Assembly: GCF_000265245.1 (NCBI RefSeq)
Contig: NZ_AJKS02000004.1
Location: 1-64,000 of the forward strand
Length of the DNA stretch: 64,000 nt
Direction of reading: 5' to 3'
From: Halomonas smyrnensis AAD6
GTDB taxonomy: Bacteria; Pseudomonadota; Gammaproteobacteria; Pseudomonadales; Halomonadaceae
The notes beneath the pieces are model-generated. The model searched no databases. It saw only the letters and a list, made by a program, of their open reading frames with translations, and was not told where the DNA came from. Below, in pieces: positions 45,319 to 54,038 of this stretch. Numbering within the stretch: position 1 is the first letter of the stretch; every line of letters begins with the position of its first letter. Position numbers and translations under genes: made by a program.

Positions 45319-47877
45319 ATGATTCCCCTCATGCCGACTCTGCCTCCCGCCCTGGCGTCCTGGATGGACCCCTTCGGCTTCGGCCGCGCCGCCGTCGATT
45401 ACTGGCGCGACGGCCTGGAGCGCAGCACGCTTTACCTGGATGTCATGCGCCAGCGTGGCAACCAGTATCTGGAACACATCGAGCAGACCAAGCCCAACGT
45501 GCTCGGCTTCGAGTCCGAGGTCTTGCTCGACGGCCGCGACCTGCCGTGTCCCGTCAACTACGAACTGATGCGCATCCTGCCGCCCGAGGGCGTCGAGACC
45601 GATCCGCTGATGCGGCCCTTCGTGGTCGTCGACCCGCGGGCCGGCCACGGGCCGGGCATCGGCGGCTTCAAGCCCGACAGCGAGCTCGGGGTGGCGCTGC
45701 GCGCCGGCCATCCGTGCTATTTCATCGGCTTTCTGCCTTACCCCGAACCCGGCCAGACGGTCGAGGACGTGGTCGAGGCCGAGGTGGCCTTCCTGCGCCA
45801 CGTGATCTCGCTGCACCCGGACACCGCCGAGAAGCCGATGGTGGTGGGCAACTGCCAGGCCGGCTGGCAGATCATGATGGCCGCGGCGCTCGAACCCGAG
45901 GTGTTCGGACCGATCCTGATCGCCGGCGCGCCGCTGTCCTACTGGGCCGGCCACCGCGGTCAGGCGCCGATGCGCTATACCGGCGGGATGACCGGCGGCA
46001 GCTGGGTCACCACGCTGCTCAGCGACCTGGGCGACGGCCTGTTCGACGGCGCCTGGCTGGTGCAGAACTTCGAGCGCCTGAACCCGGCCAACACCTGGTG
46101 GAGCAAGCAGTACCACCTTTATTCCCGCGTCGATACCGAGGCCGAGCGCTATCTGGACTTCGAACGCTGGTGGGGCGGTCACGTGGTGCTGGGCGGCCAG
46201 GAGATCCAGTACATCGTCGACAACCTGTTCGTCGGCAACCGCCTCTCCACCGCCCAGATGGTGACCGCCGACGGCCGGCGCATCGACCTGCGCAACCTGC
46301 GCTCACCGGTGGTGGTGTTCTGCTCGCGGGGCGACGACATCACGCCGCCGCCCCAGGCCCTGGGCTGGGTGCAGGATCTCTACCAGGACACCGATGACCT
46401 GATCGCCAACGAGCAGACCATCGTCTACTGCGTGCACGACACCACCGGGCATCTGGGCATCTTCGTGTCGGGCAGCGTGTCGCGCAAGGAGCACGCCGAG
46501 TTCACCGCCAACATGGACTACATCGACGTGCTGCCGCCGGGGCTCTACGAGACCGCGATCTCGCGGGCCGAGGATCGCCCCGACGCCGAGCTGATCGAGC
46601 GCGACTACCTGCTCGAGTTCCAGCCGCGCAGCGTCGAGGAGCTGGATCACGAGATCCAGCACCGCGCCGACGACGAGCGTCGCTTCGCCACCGTGGCCCG
46701 GGTCTCCGAGATCAATCAGGGCCTCTATCGCGCCTTCCTGCAGCCCTGGGTGCAGGCGCTGGCCACGCCCGAGTCGGCTCACTGGATGCGTCGGATGCAC
46801 CCCAATCGCCTGGGCTATCGGCTGCTCTCCGATCGCAATCCGCTGATGGTGCCGGTCCCGGTGCTGGCGGATCGAGTTCGCCGCGATCGTCACGAGGTCG
46901 GCGAGGACAACGTCTTCCGCGCCCTGGAGGGCGTGGTGTCGAGCCAGATCACCCATGCCCTGGAGGCCTGGCGCGAGCTGCGCGACCGCAGCCTCGAGCG
47001 CTGGTTCCAGGACGTCTATGGCCAGCCGCTGCTGCAGCTGCTGGTCGGCCTCGGCGGCGACGCCCCGGTGCGCCGCCAGCCGGGCGCCGAGCCCGAGCAG
47101 CGTCGTTTCGTGCAGCAGCGTCACGCGGCGATCCGTACCCGGGTCGCGGAGGGCGGCAGCCACGAGGCGGTGATGCGCTCGGTGATCTACGTGCTGGGCG
47201 GCGCGCCGGCCACCGACGGGCGCAACTTCCAGCGCCTGCGGGCCTCGCGGGCCGAGCTGGAGCCGGATGCCCGTCTGGCCGACTTCAAGCACCTGGTGCG
47301 CGAGCAGTTCTTCATCCTCGAGCAGGACCGTGAGCTGGCGCTGGAGACGATCCCGACGCTGCTGGAAGGGCTCGCGGCCGACGAGATCGACGCCCATCTG
47401 GAGCACATCGACCACGTGCTGGCGGCCAGCGGCGAGCTCAGCGATCGCGCCGCCAAGCGCTTCGCGCGCATTCGCGAGCTGTTCGAGAGCGCCCGCCCCG
47501 AGCCGGCGCCGTCTTCCACGCCGGACGAGACGCCGGAGGGGGCGCCCGGCGCGGCGGGGTCGTTAGAGGCGTCCGGCACGTCGCCGGCCTCTGAGACGCC
47601 CGCGTCATCCGGGGCGGCTAAGGCCGCCGAGACGCCCAAGACGAGCCCGGCCGCCAGGAAGACGGCCCCTGCCAAGGCCGCTCCGGCCAAGAACGCTCCG
47701 GCCAAGAGCACTCCTAGCAAGGCCGCGACGGCGTCCAAGGCATCTTCGGCGCCCGAGACCGCTTCGTCGGAGGCGTCGGGGAAGGTGAAGGCATCGTCGG
47801 CGACGTCCGGGGCGCGCCGCAGCGGTCCGCGTCAGACCGGCGCACGGCGCCGCAAGCCGCCCGAGTCCAAGAGCTGA
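45319..47877 (+). CDS. DUF3141 alpha/beta-hydrolase with a histone-H1-like tail
   Basis: An 852-residue protein of the DUF3141 family, distantly like PHA synthases and depolymerases. The nucleophile elbow is VVGNCQAGWQ with Cys179 (PHA synthases also use Cys). Asp and His candidates are in SRGDDITPP and DTTGHLGIFVSG. From about residue 725 the tail becomes Pro/Ala/Ser-rich, and from about 765 has repeated Lys/Ala/Pro units (APAKAAPAKNAPAKSTPSKA) and ends in RRSGPRQTGARRRKPPESKS. It resembles the DNA-binding tails of AlgP and PhaF. A cytosolic PHA-granule or acyl-transfer role is an inference. Confidence 0.75.
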   Translation: MIPLMPTLPPALASWMDPFGFGRAAVDYWRDGLERSTLYLDVMRQRGNQYLEHIEQTKPNVLGFESEVLLDGRDLPCPVNYELMRILPPEGVETDPLMRPFVVVDPRAGHGPGIGGFKPDSELGVALRAGHPCYFIGFLPYPEPGQTVEDVVEAEVAFLRHVISLHPDTAEKPMVVGNCQAGWQIMMAAALEPEVFGPILIAGAPLSYWAGHRGQAPMRYTGGMTGGSWVTTLLSDLGDGLFDGAWLVQNFERLNPANTWWSKQYHLYSRVDTEAERYLDFERWWGGHVVLGGQEIQYIVDNLFVGNRLSTAQMVTADGRRIDLRNLRSPVVVFCSRGDDITPPPQALGWVQDLYQDTDDLIANEQTIVYCVHDTTGHLGIFVSGSVSRKEHAEFTANMDYIDVLPPGLYETAISRAEDRPDAELIERDYLLEFQPRSVEELDHEIQHRADDERRFATVARVSEINQGLYRAFLQPWVQALATPESAHWMRRMHPNRLGYRLLSDRNPLMVPVPVLADRVRRDRHEVGEDNVFRALEGVVSSQITHALEAWRELRDRSLERWFQDVYGQPLLQLLVGLGGDAPVRRQPGAEPEQRRFVQQRHAAIRTRVAEGGSHEAVMRSVIYVLGGAPATDGRNFQRLRASRAELEPDARLADFKHLVREQFFILEQDRELALETIPTLLEGLAADEIDAHLEHIDHVLAASGELSDRAAKRFARIRELFESARPEPAPSSTPDETPEGAPGAAGSLEASGTSPASETPASSGAAKAAETPKTSPAARKTAPAKAAPAKNAPAKSTPSKAATASKASSAPETASSEASGKVKASSATSGARRSGPRQTGARRRKPPESKS

Positions 47878-47899
47878 CGCTCGAGAGCGTCGCGCACCG

Positions 47900-47929
47900 C
47901 GCCCCCGCCGATTTCCCGGCGGGGGCGCC
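47900..47929 (+). terminator. Hairpin after the DUF3141 gene
   Basis: GCGCCCCCGCCG and CGGCGGGGGCGC form a 12-bp stem with a 6-nt loop 22 bp past the stop. No T-run follows, so it may stabilise the transcript end rather than terminate alone. Confidence 0.55.
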
Positions 47930-48107
47930 TGCGTTGGGGACGGTGCTTGCCGAGCCGGGGGCGGCGGTCTAGGGTCAAAGGCCCGGCAATCCCGCGACTG
48001 GCGTGTTGGCTGGCGCTGGGGTAGGGTAAGCGCATTTTTCACCCGCCAGCGGGTGGCCGATTCCGTTCGACGCGGGTTTTCCCGCGCCTACAGACGTTTG
48101 GAGCACT

Positions 48108-50747
48108 ATGGGCAAGTCTCTGGTCATCGTCGAGTCGCCGGCCAAGGCGAAGACGATCAACAAGTATCTCGGCAACGAGTTCATCGTGAAGTCGAGCGTG
48201 GGGCACATTCGTGACCTCCCGACCAGCGGCTCGGGCAAGGCGGCCTCGGATCCCAAGGAGCGTGCCCGGCAGGCCGCGGCGACCCGCAAGATGTCCGCCG
48301 AGGAGAAGGCCGAGTATCGCCAGCGCAAGTCCCACGAGCAGCTGATCCGGCGCATGGGCATCGACCCCGAGCATGACTGGGAAGCCAACTACGAGATCCT
48401 GCCCGGCAAGGAGAAGGTGGTCGCCGAGCTCAAGAAGCTCGCCGAGAAGGCCGATACCGTCTATCTCGCCACCGACCTGGACCGCGAGGGGGAAGCCATC
48501 GCCTGGCACCTTCGCGAGACCATCGGCGGCGACGAGTCGCGCTATCGGCGCGTGGTGTTCAACGAGATCACCAAGAACGCCATCCACGAGGCCTTCGAGG
48601 ATCCGGGCCAGCTGAACATGCCGCGGGTCGAGGCCCAGCAGGCGCGGCGCTTCCTGGACCGCGTGGTGGGCTTCATGCTCTCGCCGCTGCTGTGGGCGAA
48701 GATCGCCCGCGGGCTGTCCGCCGGCCGCGTGCAGTCGGTGGCCATGCGCCTGATCGTCGAGCGCGAGCGCGAAATCCGCGCCTTCGTGCCCGAGGAGTTC
48801 TGGGACGTCCACGCCGACCTCAAGCCGGCCGACGATCCCTCGGCCGAGCCGGTGCGCTTCGAGCTGGCGCGCCAGGACGGCAAGGCCTTCCGCCCGACCT
48901 CCGAGGCCGAGACCCTGGAGCGCATCGCGGCGCTGCGCCAGGCCGATCTGGCGATCACCTCCCGCGAGGACAAGCCGACCCGCTCCAAGCCCAATGCGCC
49001 CTTCATCACCTCGACCCTGCAGCAGGCCGCCAGCGGCCGCCTGGGCTTCTCGGTGAAGAAGACCATGACGCTGGCCCAGCGCCTCTACGAGGCGGGCTAC
49101 ATCACCTACATGCGGACCGACTCCACCAACCTCTCCCGCGAGGCGGTGGACGGCGTGCGCGACTTCATCGGCGAGGAATACGGCGAGCGCTACCTGCCCG
49201 AGGCGCCCAACCGCTACTCCAGCAAGGAGGGCGCCCAGGAGGCCCACGAGGCGATCCGCCCCTCCGCGGTCACCCGCCGGGCCACCGATCTGGCCGGCAT
49301 GGAGCGTGACGCCGAGCGGCTCTACGAGCTGATCTGGCGCCAGTTCGTGGCCTGCCAGATGACCCCGGCCGAATACCTCTCGACCACCCTGACCGTGGCC
49401 GCCGACGGCTACGAGCTCAAGGCCAAGGGCCGGGTGCTCAAGTTCGACGGCTACACCCGCGTGATGAAGCCCATGGGGCGCAAGGACGAGGACCAGTCGC
49501 TGCCCGATCTGGCCGAGGGCGCGGCGCTGACCCTCGAGTCGCTGGACCCACAGCAGCACTTCACCAAGCCGCCGGCCCGCTACACCGAGGCCAGCCTGGT
49601 CAAGGAGCTGGAGAAGAAGGGCATCGGCCGGCCCTCGACCTACGCGGCGATCATCTCGACCATCCAGGACCGCGGCTACGTCACGCTGGAGAACCGGCGC
49701 TTCTACGCCGAGAAGCTCGGCGACATCGTCACCGAGCGGCTCAAGGAGTCGTTCCCGGACCTGATGGACTACTCCTTCACCGCGCGCATGGAGGACAGCC
49801 TCGACGAGGTGGCCGAGGGCGAGCGCCGCTGGCGCGAGCTGCTCGACGCCTTCTACGCCGAGTTCCGCGAGGAGCTCGACGAGGCCCAGAGCGAGGAGGG
49901 CATGCGTCCCAATCAGCCGGTGCCCACCGACATCGACTGCCCGAGCTGCGGGCGCAAGATGCAGATCCGCACCGCCTCGACGGGCGTGTTTTTGGGCTGC
50001 TCCGGCTACAACCTGCCGCCCAAGGAGCGCTGCAAGACCACCATCGATCTGCTGCCCGGCGACGAGGCGGTGGCCGCCGATGCCGACGAGGACGCCGAGA
50101 CCGATGCGCTGCGCGCCAAGCACCGCTGCCCCAAGTGTGGCACGGCGATGGACAGCTACCTGATCGACGAGGATCGCAAGCTGCACGTCTGCGGCAACAG
50201 CCCGGACTGCGACGGCTACGAGGTCGAGCAGGGCAAGTTCCGCATCAAGGGCTACGAGGGCCCGACCATCGAGTGCGACAAGTGCGGCAGCGAGATGCAG
50301 CTCAAGTCCGGGCGCTTCGGCAAGTACTTCGGCTGCACCAGCGAGAGCTGCAAGAACACCCGCAAGCTGCTCAAGAACGGCGAGGTCGCGCCGCCCAAGA
50401 TGGACCCGATCCCGATGCCGGAGCTGGCCTGTCAGAAGGTCGAGGACCACTACGTGCTGCGCGACGGGGCCAGCGGCCTGTTCCTGGCGGCCAGCAAGTT
50501 CCCCAAGAACCGCGAGACCCGTCCGCCGCTGGTGATCGAGCTCAAGGCGCACGCCGAGGAGCTGCCGGACAAGTACCGCTACCTGCTCGACGCGCCGGAC
50601 GCCGATCCCGATGGTCGTCCGGCCCAGATCCGTTTCTCGCGCAAGGCCAAGGCGCAGTTCCTGATGACCGAGGACAACGGCAAGGCCACCGGCTGGAAGG
50701 CCACCTTCGACGACGGTAAATGGCAGGTGGAGGACAAGCGCAAGTGA
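48108..50747 (+). CDS. topA: DNA topoisomerase I
   Basis: TopA relaxes negative supercoils through a transient tyrosyl-DNA bond. The 879-residue protein has the Toprim domain ([33 protein letters not shown]), the gate domain and the active tyrosine Tyr334 ([11 protein letters not shown]). C-terminal zinc ribbons follow ([24 protein letters not shown], each with a distal Cys pair). Length is normal. Its stop overlaps the next gene by 4 bp. Confidence 0.97.
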   Translation: MGKSLVIVESPAKAKTINKYLGNEFIVKSSVGHIRDLPTSGSGKAASDPKERARQAAATRKMSAEEKAEYRQRKSHEQLIRRMGIDPEHDWEANYEILPGKEKVVAELKKLAEKADTVYLATDLDREGEAIAWHLRETIGGDESRYRRVVFNEITKNAIHEAFEDPGQLNMPRVEAQQARRFLDRVVGFMLSPLLWAKIARGLSAGRVQSVAMRLIVEREREIRAFVPEEFWDVHADLKPADDPSAEPVRFELARQDGKAFRPTSEAETLERIAALRQADLAITSREDKPTRSKPNAPFITSTLQQAASGRLGFSVKKTMTLAQRLYEAGYITYMRTDSTNLSREAVDGVRDFIGEEYGERYLPEAPNRYSSKEGAQEAHEAIRPSAVTRRATDLAGMERDAERLYELIWRQFVACQMTPAEYLSTTLTVAADGYELKAKGRVLKFDGYTRVMKPMGRKDEDQSLPDLAEGAALTLESLDPQQHFTKPPARYTEASLVKELEKKGIGRPSTYAAIISTIQDRGYVTLENRRFYAEKLGDIVTERLKESFPDLMDYSFTARMEDSLDEVAEGERRWRELLDAFYAEFREELDEAQSEEGMRPNQPVPTDIDCPSCGRKMQIRTASTGVFLGCSGYNLPPKERCKTTIDLLPGDEAVAADADEDAETDALRAKHRCPKCGTAMDSYLIDEDRKLHVCGNSPDCDGYEVEQGKFRIKGYEGPTIECDKCGSEMQLKSGRFGKYFGCTSESCKNTRKLLKNGEVAPPKMDPIPMPELACQKVEDHYVLRDGASGLFLAASKFPKNRETRPPLVIELKAHAEELPDKYRYLLDAPDADPDGRPAQIRFSRKAKAQFLMTEDNGKATGWKATFDDGKWQVEDKRK

Positions 50748-51208
50748 CCCCGAGAGCCCGTACCAATCAGCTGCTCTATCAGGCCGAGCTGCTGCTGACG
50801 ACGCCCGCCGGCGATGACGAGCACGCCGAGGCACGCCGCATGGCCGGGGAAGAGGGGGCGCTGGCGATGCTCGAGCTGGCGCTGGAGTCGCTGCTGCGCG
50901 AGGTGACCGAGCATGCCCGTCTGGAGCGTCACGACTGGCACGAGCTGCTGGCGGCGGACGGCGAGCCGCTGGCCGAGCTCGAGCGCCTGCGCAGCCTGGC
51001 CCGGCGACCGGACAGCTGGCTCGCGCGGCTGATCGCCCGCCTCGAGGCGCTGCATGCCAGCGACGGCGTGGCGCGTCGCGCCAGCGGCGCGGCCCAGGGC
51101 ATCATCGCCGTGGGCAGCGCCGCTGCCCTGGGTGACGAGTTGCACGACGTCCTGGCGGCCGCCAAGCGCGAGATCGGCGACCTGCGTCAGACCAGCGAAG
51201 AGTGGTAA
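50744..51208 (+). CDS. DUF6586-like protein
   Basis: A 154-residue, mostly helical, cytosolic protein starting at the GTG that overlaps the topA stop (GTGA). [17 protein letters not shown] resembles the start of a Pseudomonas family found next to topA. The C-terminal half contains [21 protein letters not shown]. Function is unknown. Overlap with topA suggests shared expression, perhaps a link to DNA maintenance. Confidence 0.7.
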   Translation: MTPRARTNQLLYQAELLLTTPAGDDEHAEARRMAGEEGALAMLELALESLLREVTEHARLERHDWHELLAADGEPLAELERLRSLARRPDSWLARLIARLEALHASDGVARRASGAAQGIIAVGSAAALGDELHDVLAAAKREIGDLRQTSEEW

Positions 51209-51244
51209 CGACGGCCGCGGCGAGGCGTGGGATCCTGCCAGTGT

Positions 51245-51700
51245 CTAGCCGCGGTCGTTCCAGTGCCGCTGCATTTCCAGGAAGGTCAGCGACGCCGACC
51301 AGGTGATCAGCATGAAGCCGGTCAGCGACTCGGTGCCCATCAGGAAGCGCAGCGGGCCCTCGGGGAAGACGTCGCCGTAGCCGAGCGTGGTGAAGGTGAT
51401 CGCCGAGAGATAGATGTAGTCCAGCCCGTTTTCCATCGGTGTCGTGCCGGCCACGGTGGCCGTCGTGGCGTCCGTCAGCCACCAGGCCGCCAGGCCGAAC
51501 AGCCAGATTTCCAGCACGTGGGCGGCCAGCAGGCCGTACATCAGCCCCAGGAAGCGCCGCCGCCGCGACGGCGAGGTGCGCCGCATCATCCGGCTCAGCA
51601 CGCTCGACGCCTCGAAGTGCAGCAGCACGCAGGCCGCCACCACCACCAGGGTGGTGCCCGCCACCAGCAGGTGGCCCCTGTCCAGCAACAGCTCGATCAA
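51245..51700 (-). CDS. Two-helix potassium-channel-like protein
   Basis: A 151-residue inner-membrane protein with three or four hydrophobic segments and the selectivity filter TTLGYGD preceded by a pore helix (YIYLSAITF). No cytosolic regulatory domain follows. It fits small ion-channel (Ion_trans_2-like) proteins that could pass K+ for turgor or membrane potential. The start is TTG at 51700, with GAGGAG upstream. Confidence 0.8.
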   Translation of the reverse strand: MIELLLDRGHLLVAGTTLVVVAACVLLHFEASSVLSRMMRRTSPSRRRRFLGLMYGLLAAHVLEIWLFGLAAWWLTDATTATVAGTTPMENGLDYIYLSAITFTTLGYGDVFPEGPLRFLMGTESLTGFMLITWSASLTFLEMQRHWNDRG

Positions 51701-51878
51701 TGGCCGCTCCTCGAATATGCATGGCCGGTGGCGCGCTGACCGGTTGTCCGCGACGACCGGGCTCGATGCGTCCGAATGACGTGCATCAAGCCGGCATGGT
51801 GCCCGTGTCGACTAGGATATCATCAGCGGGAGCATGAAAACGGGATTCCCGCGGTCATCGTGTCTCTGGGGGTGTGCC

Positions 51879-52346
51879 ATGCGTTTTCATCAGGTCAGAG
51901 AGTTGGTGCGTTGGGCGGCGGACTATCACGGTCGGCTCGATGAGGCCTACGTCGGGTGGGCCGCGCAGGAGGGTGTCGGCGAACGCCGACGGATGGCGCT
52001 GGACTATCTCGCCGAACACGAGCGTCGCATGCAGCGCGAGCTCGAGGCCTACTTCGCCGAAGGCAGCGAGCATCGGCGCGTGCTCGATGCCTGGTTCGAT
52101 GATCCCGAGGAGTTCCCTCATGCGCCGGTGCTCGAGCGCCTGCCCGAAGGCGATGACGGCGAGGATGTGGAGACGGTGCTGTCGACGGCGCTGACGATGC
52201 ATCGCACGCTGCAGGATCTCTATCGGCACCGCGTGGAGCGCGCCGGCAGCGACCCGGAGAGGGAGTTCTTCGAGGCACTGGTGCAGGCCGAAGACGCCGA
52301 GGTGAGGCGCCTGGTGCGGGATATCCAGCGGCTGGAAGCCTACTGA
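51879..52346 (+). CDS. Small helical protein, possibly ferritin-like
   Basis: A 155-residue acidic protein predicted to be all-helical. It has regularly spaced Glu, His and Asp (ELVRWAADYHGRLDEAY, LAEHERRMQRELEAYF, FFEALVQAEDAEVRRL), reminiscent of a ferritin-like or hemerythrin-like four-helix bundle, but the full metal-binding set is not certain. The ATG at 51879 is the best start. Function unknown. Confidence 0.6.
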   Translation: MRFHQVRELVRWAADYHGRLDEAYVGWAAQEGVGERRRMALDYLAEHERRMQRELEAYFAEGSEHRRVLDAWFDDPEEFPHAPVLERLPEGDDGEDVETVLSTALTMHRTLQDLYRHRVERAGSDPEREFFEALVQAEDAEVRRLVRDIQRLEAY

Positions 52347-52557
52347 ATCCGCCACTGTTTCGGCCGTGTCGAGTGCAGAGGTTTCGGTTGTCGCCAGGGG
52401 GTGACAAGTCGGCCGGCGAAGGGAGGCGTCGACCGCCTCATCCTGGCATCGAACGGTTTCGCCGGCAGGAAGAGGTCGGGTGTGGCGGTTGTCGACTGAC
52501 ATCGGTGTCCAGATGCGATATAACGGCCTCCTCGTTTTCCGGCTACCGGCTTTCCCC

Positions 52558-53187
52558 ATGACGCAACATCGAGAAGAGCGGCTCCGTCTGAGCCGGCGGC
52601 GTTTCGGCCTGCTGGCGCTGAGTCTGCCATTCTGGTCGGCCTCCGCCCCGGCGGCCACGCTGATGAGCGACCTGCTGGCGCGGGCCAGCACGCCGCGCGC
52701 CCCCGATGAGCTGTGGGTGCTGGTCGATGATCATGAGGCTCGTCTGAGCGTCTTCCGTGGGGACCGGGTAGTGGAGCGCTTCTCGCCGATCTCCCTCGGT
52801 CGCGGTGGGGCCCGAGCGGAGCGTACCCGGGGCGATCGCGCGACGCCGCTGGGCGAATTTCGCGTCACGCGTTTCAACTATCAGAGCAAGTACCGCACCT
52901 TCGTCGGGCTGGATTACCCCACGCCGACGCATGCCCGCATGGCGCTGAATGCCGGGGTCTACAGCCAGCAGGACTACGACGATTACTTCAGCTACTATCG
53001 TCGCCACGGCACGCCGCCGCAGGATACGGTGCTGGGCGGCTACATCGGTATCCACGGCATCGGCGTGGCCGACCCCGAGATTCACCGACGTTTTCACTGG
53101 ACCGATGGCTGTGTCGCGGTCACCGATCGGCAGATCGATACCCTGTCGTCGATGATCGACATTGGCACGCGGGTCGTCATCCGCTAG
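52558..53187 (+). CDS. L,D-transpeptidase (YkuD domain)
   Basis: A 209-residue exported protein. The N-terminus has a twin-arginine-like run and hydrophobic stretch (LSRRRFGLLALSLPFWSASA), then a YkuD domain (LWVLVDDHEARLSVFRGDRV, RGDRATPLGEF) with the catalytic pair in IHGIGVADPE and WTDGCVAV. The common SHGC is TDGC here. Such enzymes make 3-3 cross-links, attach lipoproteins to peptidoglycan or hydrolyse such bonds. No ribosome-binding site precedes the ATG at 52558; an in-frame ATG at 52513 is an alternative. It lies just upstream of an Lpp-like gene. Confidence 0.85.
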   Translation: MTQHREERLRLSRRRFGLLALSLPFWSASAPAATLMSDLLARASTPRAPDELWVLVDDHEARLSVFRGDRVVERFSPISLGRGGARAERTRGDRATPLGEFRVTRFNYQSKYRTFVGLDYPTPTHARMALNAGVYSQQDYDDYFSYYRRHGTPPQDTVLGGYIGIHGIGVADPEIHRRFHWTDGCVAVTDRQIDTLSSMIDIGTRVVIR

Positions 53188-53365
53188 TCTTTATATGCGC
53201 TAAGGACGTTCTAGCCGGTGGGCGTGTGCTGTCGTGAAAAACGCCCAGCATTTGACGTCTCCGGTTCGCAGCAGGCATTGTTGCTGCATTAGAACCTGCG
53301 ATAGCAGGACGCCTGGTTGTCAGGCATCACCAACGCAGTACCAAGGAAGACTCAAGGAGAACACC

Positions 53366-53629
53366 ATGACTCTGAAGACTACTCTCAAGCTGTCCGCCGC
53401 TGCCGCCTCTCTCGCCGTTCTGGCCGGTTGCGCCTCTTCCAGCGCCCTGGAAGAAGTTCGCACCACTGCCGAATCCGCACAGGCCGACGCCGCGGAAGCT
53501 CGCAGCATCGCGACCCAGGCGCAGAACACCGCCAACCAGGCTCAGCGCGACGCTCAAGCGGCTCTGCAGATGTCCCAGCAGAACCGTGAAGAGATGAACC
53601 GCATGTTCGAGCGTTCCATGCGCAAGTAA
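53366..53629 (+). CDS. Lpp/OprI-like major outer-membrane lipoprotein
   Basis: An 87-residue lipoprotein. The signal peptide ends in the lipobox VLAGC (Cys22). The mature part is an Ala-rich coiled coil (heptads of Ala with Glu, Gln, Asn) as in the trimeric Lpp/OprI. It ends ERSMRK, and a C-terminal lysine is the residue linked to diaminopimelate in Lpp. AAGGAG lies about 7 bp before the ATG. A perfect terminator follows. Probably one of the most abundant proteins of the cell. Confidence 0.9.
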   Translation: MTLKTTLKLSAAAASLAVLAGCASSSALEEVRTTAESAQADAAEARSIATQAQNTANQAQRDAQAALQMSQQNREEMNRMFERSMRK

Positions 53630-53677
53630 GTCGGTAGCGGCTGGCCAGGCCTGCTCGCCTGGTGATGCCATACCCCG

Positions 53678-53709
53678 GGCCACCCCTCGCGAGAGGGGTG
53701 GCCTTTTTT
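53678..53709 (+). terminator. Strong terminator after the Lpp-like gene
   Basis: GGCCACCCCTC and GAGGGGTGGCC form a perfect 11-bp stem with a GCGA tetraloop followed by six T residues. Confidence 0.97.
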
Positions 53710-54038
53710 GTGTCTCTGGCACAGCGGCAGGACATCACGCCGGGAGTGTCATCCAGGCGCCCGACGACGTTGGCCGGGCCGGGGTGTCGCTCTTGTCGCG
53801 CCCCTGGTGGCGTTCATGGTCATGATGCGTGTAGGAGATATCGTACAGAGTGTGTAGTCATTTTTGCCTTATTGTGTAATATCATCTGTTTTTCAATGAC
53901 TTGCATCAATATATAAGAAAATTTAGATGGTATGAAAAGCCTTCGTTCCTTCATTAGGCTTACGCGAGTGATGCATTCGTCGGATATCGCCCCTCCGCCC
54001 GATGGATGATGGCTCCGGAAAAAAAGACGAGGAACGTG
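53710..54038. other. 329-bp AT-richer intergenic region before the collagen-like gene
   Basis: No gene is recognised. Bases about 53850-53940 are much richer in A and T than the window, with TATAAG at 53912-53917 as a possible -10 box and TTGCAT at 53901-53906 as another promoter-like hexamer. The region probably holds the promoter of the downstream lipoprotein gene. Confidence 0.5.

Noticed and set aside
51879-52346. Confident ferritin or hemerythrin assignment
   Set aside because: Helical pattern and Glu/His spacing are suggestive, but a complete metal-binding set could not be identified by eye.
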